Made by a program: the position numbers and the translations under genes
Assembly: GCA_918026815.1 (NCBI GenBank)
Contig: CAKJVC010000012.1
Coordinates: 1,922,001-1,986,000 of the forward strand
From: Chalara sp. BL73
Taxonomy: Eukaryota > Ascomycota > Leotiomycetes > Helotiales
DNA length: 64,000 nucleotides
Reading direction: 5' to 3'
Notes under the pieces: model-generated
Database searches by the model: none
Told to the model about the DNA's origin: nothing
Seen by the model: only the letters and a program-made list of their open reading frames with translations
In this document: positions 11,501-21,124 of the stretch, one piece after another
How the letters are laid out: every line of letters starts with the position of its first letter
Numbering within the stretch: position 1 is the first letter of the stretch

Positions 11501-12884
11501 TTATACTCTGCAATGAATCTGAATCTGATTTGGAGTTGGCGACGACATTCGCCGAGAGAAGTTTTCCGACTTTATTCAGTACTACTTGGAACCAAAACTC
11601 GTCTTTGCACACAACTATTAATCTACCAAAGACGCCGTCGGATGTAGGTTCTGTGATTGTTGGGATCCCATCGCACAGTTTCCAATTCGAGTGGAGATGA
11701 ATCGCCTCGGGGCGGAGCCGGTGTTTTTCTATCCTTGGCAACTTAACAACACATCTCCCTATGCCTTTCGACTCTCTTATACGTGACGGGCGCCCTTGTC
11801 GAACACATATCCTTCTCATAGCGTATTGTGACGGGTTACAGTCTCTTATACGAAGCAGTTCCAGCTCCTCACTCCGGACCCTCTCAAAATGTTCCATGGT
11901 CAGGGAAAAATCCTTCAGGTATATTGCGATCAACAGATCCTCCTTTCCAATCTCGGTACAATGGAGGATAGCGAGCCCTAACCCTCGGTTGCCCACACCT
12001 ATAAATCGGAGTGCCAAGTGAATCCCGTTATTGCTTATAGTCAAGGGGTTGTTAAAGGTATTAAACGGATTGAATGGGACTATATTCCCAGAGTCGGCGA
12101 ATGCAGATGGAGAGGTTGCCAGAAGTCCGCTGTGGCTCTCCGCGGATCTCCAGGCGAAGAGGCTGTGGTCATCCGAGACCTTCATGATATATTCCTGGAG
12201 CCTAATGAAGGCTCTCTCCCCTTCCCCATAGATAAGCGGCATGTGTATGCCAAAGATTCCCATTAAGCAATAAGCACGATCTTCCACCCTCGCTGTTTCC
12301 CTCCTCGCAGCCCATGACATCTTTTGTGCAACACTAGCGAGCTCGAGATCGTCCCCTAAGAGGATACCGACCGGTACACCAGTAATCTTGGATATGACAT
12401 GCCGTAGGCTTGACTTAGTCCCGATATGTTGCCATTCCTTATCGAGGAACACTACTATTGATGGAGCGATGAGCTCTTGAAGCGTCCATCCTCTGCTAAA
12501 CCATCTGCTCTCTGATAGTGTGGAACCTATGTGACCAGCCACATTTCTAGAAGCATCAGATGGCACATCAGCCAAATAGGCATAGCACGCTTCGGCTTGT
12601 TGGTACCATCGATACATGCAATTAATCGCCTCGGAAAGTTCTGCACTGCTTGTTTTATCAATGCAGCAAGTGTCTACCCAAATATATTCGAATCCGTCAG
12701 CTGCAGCCACGGTGCAACCATTCTTAACTTTTGCAAATCCATCCTTTTCTGCCGCGCGATCTCCTACTATATCCTGAAAAGTAAATTCCTTTTTGTCCCA
12801 AGTATGTGACAGGATGGCGTAGGGCGGGGTCTCGCCGTCTTCGAATTGCTCAATTTTGATCGTGATTGTGTTAAGAAGGCGCAT
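8541..12884 (-). CDS. HET-domain protein with 27 ankyrin repeats, intact 1447 aa
   Basis: Single-exon gene starting at ATG 12884. The N-terminus is a HET domain (about residues 20-115: YAILSHTWD, EYIWVDTCCIDK, then RWFSRGWTLQELIAP), followed by RVEDRAYCLMGIFGIHMPLIYGEGERA, described here in pieces: EDRAYCLMGIF and LIYGEGERAF, typical of the segment after HET. Residues 230-529 form a linker. From residue 530 to the end lie 27 ankyrin units of 34 residues (two of 35). HET domains trigger heterokaryon incompatibility cell death, and ankyrin arrays usually act as recognition surfaces. No nucleotide-binding domain is present, so this is HET plus sensor only. The start is the standard MRLLNT beginning of HET proteins. 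The frame is undamaged, unlike most large genes nearby. Confidence 0.92.
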   Translation of the reverse strand: MRLLNTITIKIEQFEDGETPPYAILSHTWDKKEFTFQDIVGDRAAEKDGFAKVKNGCTVAAADGFEYIWVDTCCIDKTSSAELSEAINCMYRWYQQAEACYAYLADVPSDASRNVAGHIGSTLSESRWFSRGWTLQELIAPSIVVFLDKEWQHIGTKSSLRHVISKITGVPVGILLGDDLELASVAQKMSWAARRETARVEDRAYCLMGIFGIHMPLIYGEGERAFIRLQEYIMKVSDDHSLFAWRSAESHSGLLATSPSAFADSGNIVPFNPFNTFNNPLTISNNGIHLALRFIGVGNRGLGLAILHCTEIGKEDLLIAIYLKDFSLTMEHFERVRSEELELLRIRDCNPSQYAMRRICVRQGRPSRIRESKGIGRCVVKLPRIEKHRLRPEAIHLHSNWKLCDGIPTITEPTSDGVFGRLIVVCKDEFWFQVVLNKVGKLLSANVVANSKSDSDSLQSIIVPKERQDEADRIMKQVDGGRRISVAIKRQIQLESGIWLTNIAVEIDYQSPQCSAEAGIWLEDMILLGDGIKEEIPLSYAAGQGLEAIVKVLLAQSDIQVNSKDESGRTPLSQAAEGGHEVVVRLLLAWSGIQADSKDCKGRTPLWRAAEGGHEAVVQLLLARSDVQADSKDCKGRTPLWRAAERGHKAVIQLLLARSDVQADSKDWKGQTPLWRAAEGGHQAVVQLLLARSDVLADSKDQGGQTPLSRAAEGGHEAIAQLLLARTDVQADSKDREGKTPLLRVAKGGHKAVVQLLLSRSDVLADSKDQGGLTPLSHAAEGGHEAVVQRLLAQSNVYADSKDHEEITPLSRAAKGGHETVVKLLLAHRDVQADSKDREGRTPLWHAARSGHEIVVKLLLAQKDVQADSKDHEGRTPLSRAAESGYEAVVKLLLARRDVQADSEDRGGQTPLSHAAAGGHEAVVQVLLARNDVQADSKDREGQTPLWRAAAGGHEAVVQLLLTRSNVQADLKDCEGRTPLWRAAAGGHEAVVKFLLARTDVQADSKGGYWGQTPLSCAAEGGHEAVVQLLLARRDVQADSTDCERRTPLWRAAEHGHEAVAWLLLTRSDVQADSKGSYWGQTPLSRAAERGHEEVVKLLLAQSEVQVDLGDRGGRTPLWQAAEGGYEAVVKLLLARSDVQADSKDWKGRAPLSRAAEGGHDTVARLLLARSDVQADSKDCKGRTPLSRAAEGGHEAVAQLLLIRSDVQADSKDCKGRTPLSRAAEGGHEVVAQLLLARSDVQADSKDRGGQTPLSRAAEGGHESVVKLLLAQRDIQADSKDCEGRTPLSRAAEGGHKAVVQLLLARTDVQADSKDYKGQTSLSRAAEGGHEAVVQLLLGRSDVQADSEDKNRQTPLSHAAEDGQEAVVQLLLTRSDVQADSKDRGGRTPLSHAAEGGHKAVVKLLLARRDIQADSEDKSRQTPLSRALKGGHRAVIKLLQSRVAPSS
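8544..11297 (-). repeat. 27 tandem ankyrin modules, 102-bp period
   Basis: Each unit follows KDxxGxTPLxxAAxGGHEAVVxLLLARxDVQADS and most differ at only a few positions. Variation sits at residues 3-6 and 10-12 of the unit (for example CK, RG, WK, QG or HE after KD; S or W after TPL), which in ankyrin folds are the exposed beta-turn and first helix. Units 15 and 17 have one extra residue and share YWGQ in place of the usual turn, so they probably arose by duplication. Such high internal identity fits concerted evolution by unequal crossing-over. Confidence 0.9.
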
Positions 12885-15316
12885 TATATAGTTTAATCAG
12901 GTTTCTTGTTTTGCGATGGGAGCCAGGGCGGCTATTGAGGGAGAAGGAGAGAGCTGGGGGTGGCAGGCAGGAATTGGGGGTGATTTTCATGCGCGTCTTA
13001 TTCTGCCAAGCTCGTAGTAGCTTTTACGGATGTTGCTAGTACTCTGGCACCGAGGATATATTTGAAAAGGAAATTGTCGATGTGTATCTGTCGCTGGGCC
13101 CGCATGCACATATACGACAACTTGGGAGTAAGGTTAAATCAAGGGTCATGCCTCGCCAGCTGAACTGAACGCAGCCTCGCGACATTGTGTCGTGGATGCA
13201 GGTGCCAGACTAGCCAATCGCGCCCAGCCACGACAGAAAATCATGGAGGTTAGGCAATTCAGCCTGAGGCTATTGTGCATCTTCCTTCTACAACATCCCT
13301 AATAGTGCATCTCAAACCATCGGCTTTTAACGTTACGTCATCAAAATGAGCAAAAGAGGCCGACGTAGGCAAAGTGGAAGAGGCAACAGTTGTAGCAAAT
13401 CTATCAGCAATGATGGCACGTGCAGCATGTTCCGGAAACCTGGTCGCTAATTTTAGCCCAGGTTAGCCCAGGAAGCCACTTTTGGACACGTGACCCCCAC
13501 GGACCGGCAGGGCAGGCATACAGGGGTTCTAGGACAGGGGTTACACCGTAATGGGGGTAGTACATAAATGTGGGTCCAAAATATTAAAACATAGAGAGTC
13601 TAGGTGTGAAACCATTTTCGCTGTTTACTGTACAGTTTCCCCAGACCCTTTGTGCTCAAAAGAAAACGAACCACCCACCCAAACGGATAGCATCGAACCC
13701 CACCAACTGCAAAGTCCAGCAACCACAATTTCTTCCCTGCAAAATGAATAACCTCAAAACACTGATCACCTTGAAAGCATTCCCATCTTCAAACAGCGTC
13801 TTGTGACTCGTGTAGTTCTACGGGCCGAGCCCTCTTCTTTGGCTTTTTAAATGCCTTCCCGTCAATCCTCTGAGACAGGGAAGGACCCGGACCAGTGTGA
13901 GAGATGAGCGCGCTATGCAGGACAGGACAGGACGAGGGGGGTGATGGAGATGAGCGCGCTAAAATATCGCAGCGGCAACCATTCCTATTTTTGTCATTTC
14001 GTGGACACAGTGTCCCCCGGACCACTCCCACGTGAGGCTAACCCTTCAGAAAAGGGCAGAATTCGAGTAGGATCGGGTCAGTATCAGTGCTGGGAATGCC
14101 GACTTGTGGATGACGATAAGAAAATGTTGGGGATGCGCAAGGGACGGCTTTTGGGATGTCATTTGGCGCTATGCCGGATAAGGATTAGTGGGCAACCGAT
14201 GACCATCCGTCAACCGATCGATTTGCAGCCTGATCCGCAAGGCGCTGTCGGTCAGTATCGGATTATGTGGCATCGAACCCCACTATTGCAAAGTCCCGCA
14301 AACCACGATTTCTCCCTTCAAATGAATAACCTCATCAACCTCTCAAATTGCAAGCAAGAGATCAGACACCAGCCAAGGTTGATACGTGTGACAACGATGA
14401 CTCTATTGTTCTGCCCACCCAGCTCTGCCCAGCTCCGCCAATAGGCCTCGTTTAACTAGACTGAGGGGGCCAGCGGTTGGCCTTCGCCCACGATTTATAT
14501 CGTCAGATTCATTTCTCCCCTCGCCTCCTTCTACCCATCGCACTTAGCTATTCTGTCAAAGGCGCAAGAGAGTACGCCTGACTCAAACTCAACTTCACCT
14601 TCGGCTTATTCACCACCCTCGCAACGGCGCAACCACATCACCCACGGACAAGGTAAATACCAGAATGAGCTCCAGTCCACGCAGCTCAAGCTACAGATGC
14701 GCTCGCATCTCTCTCGGGTCAATCTTTTCCTTTCCTTGACTGTGCCTGAATCGATAGCTGAGTCCTGTGGACCTCCAAAGAACAATCTTATATTTCTCGC
14801 GAATACCTCGCGATTCTTCAGGTGGGTGGTAGTGGTGAGGACATTTCTGTCTGATAGTGCCTGAGATATAAGTTTTGTGCCCCCTCCGCAAGACTCAGTC
14901 TGCCTTTTCTTCCGTGCTTCAATACCCACCGGAACAGCTGCCTTAGCATTGGAAAGCCTCAAGACTCAAAGTCTTGAACACGTGTATTAGTCCTTTGACG
15001 GATGGATCTCAGCACTTTGAAGGCTCCGAATAAAAGATTCGACTTTTTTAGCAAGTGCATCGAGTTGTGATAGATATATAGACGTCGTTATACTGGGCTG
15101 TTCCATCTTGACAGTTAGGCACCGAAGTCAAGAAGTAAGGAGATTCAAAGACATTGTTAAAGCGGGTCTGTTTGGGCCGCGATTCTTGATAACTGGTGGC
15201 TCACGTGCATGGTGGTCACGGAGCTTACAAATACGTAGCGGCAGTAAGATTTGTGCTCAACTTAAAATAGTATTCCTATACTCCGTTATTGGGATCTAGT
15301 CTCATACGTGATATAC
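12885..15316. other. intergenic, relic repeats, no confident gene
   Basis: Includes the promoter of the HET-ankyrin gene (just above 12884). The rest carries several imperfect duplications (13691-13770 and 14271-14345; GAGATGAGCGCGCTA near 13901 and 13948; a stretch near 13818-13890 that resembles 51806-51890). A minus-strand frame at 14606-14962 has no recognisable family and unconvincing composition, so I do not call it. Confidence 0.4.
13691..14345. repeat. imperfect direct repeat pair, about 75-80 bp each
   Basis: 13691-13770 and 14271-14345 both begin CATCGAACCCCAC and continue with GCAAAGTCC, GCAA-CCAC-ATTTCT and AAATGAATAACCTCA. They are in the same orientation, about 580 bp apart, and differ by scattered substitutions and small gaps. 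I do not know the parent element. Confidence 0.6.
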
Positions 15317-15965
15317 CTACTTTGCCCCAGACATACCACCCCCGGACCAAGATCTTCTGACCGTAACATAAAGCTTACAACAAAACATATATAAATATAT
15401 ATTTTGCAATTTGTTTTGTTTTCTCAATCTCTGGGAGTCTGATCTCTGGACACTCAATAGGGATATCAGTGAGATCGGCGGTGGAAAGAAAGATTGACGT
15501 AACATTTCTGCCTTTTCTGCTGGCTGGTGGGCTAGTACTCCGTCTGGGTTTACCGAGGTCGGCGTACACGTATCCGCGACAGTGTGTCTATTCTTAGCCC
15601 ACTTGACTAAATCCCAGCGGCCTGATGGTGATGATGATGCATCCTCTACTCTTTGCCGATAGGTGCTCCGAAGCATCTTTTGGATGTATCGACCCTTTTC
15701 TATTGCGCGCTTCTCGGTATGCCTCGTAGTCATCTTCATGCCTTGTTCGTTACCAACTTCGGCGCAGTTGTTGGACCTCTGTACAGATATCCTTGCACTC
15801 TTGGTTGAAACCTGGAATAGAGCGGGGGGTTGGGTTGGACCAGGGATTTGCCATGTTGATTCCAGCATTGAAGGCTGTGATTATAAGGCTGACGTATTCA
15901 CCAATGCTCGTCTTATCTGTTACTTCTGTACCTTCGGGTATTCTGGGGAGCTGTTCCTTGACCAC
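15317..15965 (-). mobile_element. fragment of a Tad1-like LINE (endonuclease to reverse-transcriptase linker)
   Basis: Two minus-strand frames (15965-15750, then 15868-15317) overlap with a frameshift. They show ITAFNAGINMANPWSNP (end of the endonuclease domain), GRWDLVKWAKNR, a DG-containing turn (NPDGVLAH), EKAEMLRQSFFPPP and DLTDI. This is the order found before the reverse transcriptase of fungal Tad1-clade non-LTR retrotransposons. No reverse-transcriptase core is present, so this is a dead internal fragment. The assignment rests on motif order, not a database hit. Confidence 0.65.
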
Positions 15966-16181
15966 TTGCCAGAGCCGACGAGGTGAATCAGAGTTGCATT
16001 AGACTGCAGCTCCAGGTAGGCCATCCGGTCAACTCCCACATGTGACCATAACACGGATTTTATGTACAATGTACAAGCAACCGTGAAACAGTACAACAAG
16101 CTCCCATATCAACAATCTGGTCTGTCTCAAAAAAGCTAGCATTACGCATTTACATATTGAACATCCAAGAACATCAAACGC

Positions 16182-16590
16182 TCATTCTTCGCCTTCCTCC
16201 CTGATTCTCGTTACCCATGCCTCCACATTATCAACAGCTTCCTCATGTGATGGTCTGTATTCCAAAAGAAATAATAACATTTCTCCTGGGCTGAATTCTA
16301 GCGCCGGCATCTTGCCAGCAAAGACTTTTGCCAGCCTGTCCACTCTCTCGACCTCCGCCTAACTCCTTGCAGCTTCATAGACCTCTCCATCCTCTCCTAC
16401 CAGCACATCTGATTGAGCGTTGTGGGGGAGCGTTATCGCCTTCCATGGGCTTGAAGACGACATAAAAGAGGTCCATCATTTTCTTGTCAGCAAGCCCGAG
16501 CTCGGCATTTTGTCGACACGGCCAGTTAAACAGACTACCACATATGTAATATTTCTCCCGTAGTATTTCACTCATCGCGGTGTTCGACAT
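16182..16590 (-). pseudogene. C-terminal fragment of a BCS1-like AAA ATPase
   Basis: Minus-strand frames show AELGLADKKMM, LFYVVFKPMEGD and, after a frameshift near 16440, VYEAAR, a TAG stop, VDRLAKVFAGKMP, LEFSPGEMLLFLLEYRPS and EEAVDNVEAWV, ending at TGA 16182. That order matches the end of fungal BCS1-like AAA ATPases (after the R-fingers: FxLADKxMI, then EFSPAEIQGFLL). BCS1 proteins are mitochondrial AAA chaperones; fungi also have expanded paralogues, several linked to incompatibility loci. Only the last 130 or so residues remain and no Walker motifs are present. It overlaps the end of the next gene by about 19 bases in another frame. Confidence 0.65.
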
Positions 16591-19500
16591 CTACGTTGTA
16601 TACTATGAAAAATGGGAACAACTGTGCTCCCAGCCTCCATGCCTAAGCGATTTTCGCGAAAATCAATCACACATCGGTGTCTCTTAAGAAAGACATAACC
16701 CAGAATAAGCTGAAAATCAGCTCGATGTAGCACAGTGAGGCTGATGGGATAGCAGATACCAGCAAGATTTATTTCACTGCTATGGGCCCTGCCAATGACC
16801 TCAACGTTTGAGAGTCCCCCTGCTACGCTAGCAAAGCGTCAGTCGACGAGTCTGTACACGCCGCATTCCTTAGCACAGGACAGGCTCACAAAGCTAACCT
16901 GTGCTCCTGTGCCAATTATCGCCTGAACAGGCTTGCTGTTGATCTTTACGGGAACAACCATACGCTGGACGGAATGGTCGTACCAAGTCGTATCTATCGC
17001 GTGTCTGGTTTGTGGGCCGTTCGACCGCGTGGCTGCCTCGGCTTCGAGTATCTCTGCGACTCGAATGTGCCCGCTCCGCCGCGCCCACCAGCCCGGGGAG
17101 CTCTCTGAGGTCTGATCATTGCTAATCTGGGTATTTCTCAATAGCATGGTCACCAGGCCCTCGTCACCCTTCATGCTAGCCCACTCCAGCGCGGTCCAGC
17201 CTATGCTGTCCCTAATATTTGGATCTGCATCGTTATCCAGCAGGTACACGACCACTCCTCGATATCCTGCGTTAGACGCCCGCGCGAGAGCCGTTTCGCC
17301 AAGGTTGTCTTTCCAGTTAAGTGGAGCTTTGTTCGCTAGGAGCAGCCGGACGATGGATTCTTGGCCGTTCTCGGCCGCAATATGGAGAGCCGTACGGCCG
17401 AGGGGGTCGCTCGCGCGGATATCCGCGCGAGCGTCAAGGAGCATTTGCACAAGGCCTTTGTACCCATGCTTTGCTACCATGAGAATCGCCGTCTCCCCCC
17501 AGGTCGTTGATCGTGATGTTTGGCCTAACCCCTCGCACCAGCAGAATTGCAGTTAGTTGTTCATGGCCTGTCTCGGCCGCCAGGAGCAGCTCTTCTCTGC
17601 CTCCGGGGCTTGGTGGCACTCCTCTTGCCAACGGCATCTGCAAGATGTCTGGATCTCTTTTTAGGACAGCGCATTTCCGGGCTCCTAACCCCGCATGTGG
17701 ATTGGCACCACTTTGTAGGAGAAACTCAACCATCTTCTCGCGGGACCCAAGTGTGGCAAAGTCCAGCGCGGTGCGGCCTTTTCCGTCGACCTGATGGATC
17801 GAGTCTGCTTGGCGAAGGAGCGCCTCGGCGGCTCTCTTCAACCCAAAGGCCGCTGCGATGCTGAGGTGAGTCTGAGGCTCGTGTGGCGCCGGTATATGTT
17901 TATACCATCGATAGCGTTTCAGGCTGGGGCCAAGGGGGTTGCAGAGCAATACCACTTGCTGCAGAACTGATGGGACAAGTTGTTCCTCACACTCCAGGAC
18001 ATGTTCCGACCAGTACTGGCAAGCATAGTCATAAAACTCCTGGGACCCAAGCGGTTGCTGGACATTCTTGTTCGGATTGCTCTCTATACGGAGGTAGATC
18101 ACGCAACTTTGACCAATGGTGAGGTGCGAGTCAACTGGGTCTAAGGAGTGCATCCATGCCGTGCTGTCTTGGACGGCTTGGCTTCGGATGAGGAACTCTT
18201 TAGCTGTCTGATGGACTAGGTAGATCTTGGAGTCGGTGATCTTCAGGAACGGGCCGCAAAGCATCTGCAACGTACGCTCCATGTTTGGCTCCAGTCTGGC
18301 CCTGAAGTCTTCCTGAAGTATGTCACCAGGGCGCAGCGATGTGATAATATTCAACTCGGCGATTTCCAAGGGTCGGAACGCGGCAACGATGGCATGCAGG
18401 ACGGCCCTGGCCTTTTCGCGGTTCCGGCCGCTAGATCGCTCAAGAATTCTTTCGTATATTCCGTCTAGTCCATCCGGTAGATCCTTGAGGATCCGCTCAA
18501 GCGCCTCTTCAGATGCTTCGGCGCTACGCTCAATCATCTGCAGCACTAGCGCCACCCACAGAAATGTGTGTCCGGCGTGCTTGATGAGTTTATCTTTGAG
18601 GTTCTGGATGACCGGTTCCGGTGTGTTGAATCGCCGCAGTGTGTCGTAGAGGCGCTGTTGGACCACGACGGCCACGTCTGTCACGGCCCTGGCCCTATCT
18701 CGAGCTTGGCGCCAAGCACTGCAGAGCTCGGTAGAGCTTGGCCCCTGTTACTACAGGGCTCGGCACCCCAGAGCTTGGCAACCGACGCTACAGGGCTCGC
18801 TTACACTGGCCCCTGGCCAGCCTCCTGTATATAAAGCACTGCTCTCCTTCCCTTCTTCTGCCTGTAGCTTGTTCTCTTAGTTATAACAATTGATAGTTGT
18901 TCACACCTCTGAGTCCTTCTATTTAGATACACGGATCGAGATCCCTGTTCGGCTTGAGTTGTTACAACGTCTCTGCTGATGCTGTCGGTCTCGTCCTCGG
19001 CTTTCAATCTCACTTCCTGAAGCGGCTCAAAACTATCAGCAATCGACACCGATGGCCGGCTCGTGATAAAAAATTTGACCGAGTTGCCTCTCGTTGTTGT
19101 TGATGTCATCGAGAAGAGATTCGTGATGAGAGATAGAAACCGGCTACGGCTGAGTTCCTCGCATTCGTCTAGTGCATCAATGACAACCATCAGGTCGCCG
19201 CAGTCTTTGTCCCCAGAGACGGATATGAAGAGGTCCCACACGGCGATGAGCTCCTTCGAAGCGCGTGTTCCTTTCTTCGCGAAGCAGTTGGCGCCATGTC
19301 GCTTGAGGAGGACTTGTCGAACCGACAGAAGCTGGTGCAGAATACTCCGCAAGATGGCCGACGCCTCTCGGTGCTCCTGGATCTTGTCGTCGCAGAAGAA
19401 CCACAGAACGGTGGGAGGCGCAGGTTTGGAAGACTCCTGTTGCGAGAGCACGCCTATGAGAAATGAAGAGAGCACCGATTTCCCGCAACCTGGATCCCCA

Positions 19501-20496
19501 GAGACCCAGAGGAGACTTGAGTGGCCGCGCGTCTCTATCCAACGTCTGTACTTTGGATGTCCCAAGAACCACCTACAGGTGCTAGACACGGGTTTGGGGA
19601 TGGTAGATCTGTGGAACGCATAGTCCACCGTGTACAGGCTGCGCAGCCAATCGTTCTCGTCCGAAGTGAGGACGGTCAGATTGAGCCCTGAGTTACTGGT
19701 TAGTGCTCACTTTAACTGTTATACAGGATGTCAGACAGAAGCTCTGCGCACCATTTGAAGGTTTGCCGACCTCTTCCCGAAGTCGTTTAAGGGCATTCTC
19801 TCTCCCTTCGCCGTAGAGGAGAGGGATTTGTATATCGAAAATGCCAAGAAGCGAGTAGGCCATGTCTTCTTCGCGCGTGGTGTGACGCTGCTCTGCCCAT
19901 AACAATCGGTCATTAGCATCGAACCGAGACAACGGGGTTCCTCGAAGTGCTGAGATGGGAATTCCCGTTATTTCATGAATTTGTCGCTCCAAAGTTCTCT
20001 TATCACCTAAACGATCTTCTTCTCGAGAGAAGAACTCAACTGAATTTGGGGCAAGAAGCTCTTGGAGGGTCCAACCTCGAGTAAACCATCTGCTTGACCG
20101 AAAAGCTGATTCCCAAGTATGTTCGGAAAACTGATTGCTTGCTCTCTGCTTCCTTGTCGAAACATCCGATAGATAGACGTAGCATTTGGCTGCATCTCGG
20201 TACTAGCGAAACATTGAGTTGATAGCCTCCTGAAGCTCAGCGCTACTTGGCTTGTCAATACAGCAGGTATCCACCCAGAAGAACTGTAGGCCATCGCGTG
20301 CGGCCTGCTCTCCACAGAACCGAAGCTTTTTGTATCCGTCCTTCGTCTTCCCCGAGCTATCCTTCAAGTCGTTGAAGTCGACCTCTTCACTGGCATGCCC
20401 CCATGTATGTGAAAGTATCGCATAGGGTCTCGTAGGGTTAATGATGTCGGTTGTCAGGGTGAACTCGCTATTACCTTCTAGCTTCAAAAGGCGCAT
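16572..20496 (-). pseudogene. HET-NACHT-ankyrin-retropepsin (DDI1-like) gene, multiply disrupted
   Basis: Read from 20496 down. A HET domain (YAILSHTWG, FFWVDTCCIDK, RGWTLQELLAP) is followed by a short intron (acceptor at 19688; donor 19724 or 19751). Then comes a NACHT-type NTPase (VSGDPGCGKSVLSSF P-loop, VVIDALDECEE Walker B, FFITSRPS), a winged-helix and linker region, and ankyrin repeats (about 17900-17120). The end is an aspartic protease domain like that of DDI1 (IIGTGAQVSFVS, CGVYRLVD, VIGRAHS, FLKRHRCVIDF). Damage: TAG at 20203-20205 inside HET; a solo LTR at 18679-18966 inside NACHT; a one-base gain in the C6 run at 17495-17500 between ankyrin repeats; Gly (GGC) instead of the catalytic Asp of the DTG motif; TGA at 16839-16841 within the protease domain. 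The final stop is 16572-16574. Joining across the LTR restores the frame exactly, so the gene was intact before insertion. Confidence 0.85.
18679..18966 (+). mobile_element. solo LTR, 288 bp, with 5-bp target duplication ACGTC
   Basis: The element begins TGTCACGGCCCTGG and ends GAGTTGTTACA, the TG...CA ends of an LTR. ACGTC lies directly on both sides (18674-18678 and 18967-18971). A TATATAAAG promoter core sits near 18829, giving plus orientation. It interrupts the NACHT coding sequence between codons SISRD and VAVVV; removing the LTR and one ACGTC rejoins the frame. Related pieces lie at 38277-38520, 40663-40825 and 51940-52162. Confidence 0.9.
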
Positions 20497-21015
20497 CTTA
20501 GTGGAGAAGCCAGAAGGCTTGTCCGAATTAATTTGATAAATCGATTGTTTTAGGCGAAATTAGGTAGGTGGTCAGGAAAGAAGGTTGTAGTGGAGATGAT
20601 ATGCGATCTGACGGCTAAGGCTCCAGCGATGAGGCTGAAGTTGTTGACCAAATGAACAAGTCGAAAGCTGAATAACGTCCCTCTGCGGGTGCCGAGCGTC
20701 ATCATTGAAAAACTGGATTGTTGGTGATACAGATAATGTTGGTTCCGTATGATACCTATCACGTAGCAAAAGGCGTAGTAGTTATTGACTACGCTCTTGC
20801 TGGTGTGATTATGGTTCCTTGATTGATTGTTCTCCTAAGATTCTACTCTACGGCTATGGAAGTGGTGCGGGTGTCAGAAATAGGGTCTATTGCACAGGGA
20901 ATCAATTAGAGGATCTGCGAAGGTATCACGGTGATGGAATTACGGGCTTGTTGGAGCGTTACGGATGATGATATTATCTACAACGCAGAGCAGTAAATGA
21001 GGGGAAGACATGCTC
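20497..21015. other. intergenic with an LTR-like fragment
   Basis: Promoter side of the HET-NACHT gene. From about 20738 to 20860, TGTTGGTTCCGTATGATACC and CGTAGCAAAAGGCGTAGTAG resemble the LTR family at 61933-62110 and 62779-62966. No target duplication is found and no gene is seen. Confidence 0.45.
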
Positions 21016-21017
21016 TA

Positions 21018-21103
21018 ACGTACCTAATCACTTAGCTGGCCAAATCATCATCCTGGCCACAATCCCTGCAACCACCACCTTTTTTCAATTTTGATTTGCA
21101 ATT
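21018..21103 (+). repeat. left terminal inverted repeat of the pogo element
   Basis: 86 bp, the exact reverse complement of 22798-22883; includes CCTGGCCACAATCCCTGCAA. It probably holds the transposase binding site. Confidence 0.95.
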
Positions 21104-21124
21104 GCTCAACCTACAACCTTAGAA

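Noticed and set aside
14606..14962. Minus-strand 118-aa frame
   Set aside because: No recognisable family, biased composition at its end, and no splice context.
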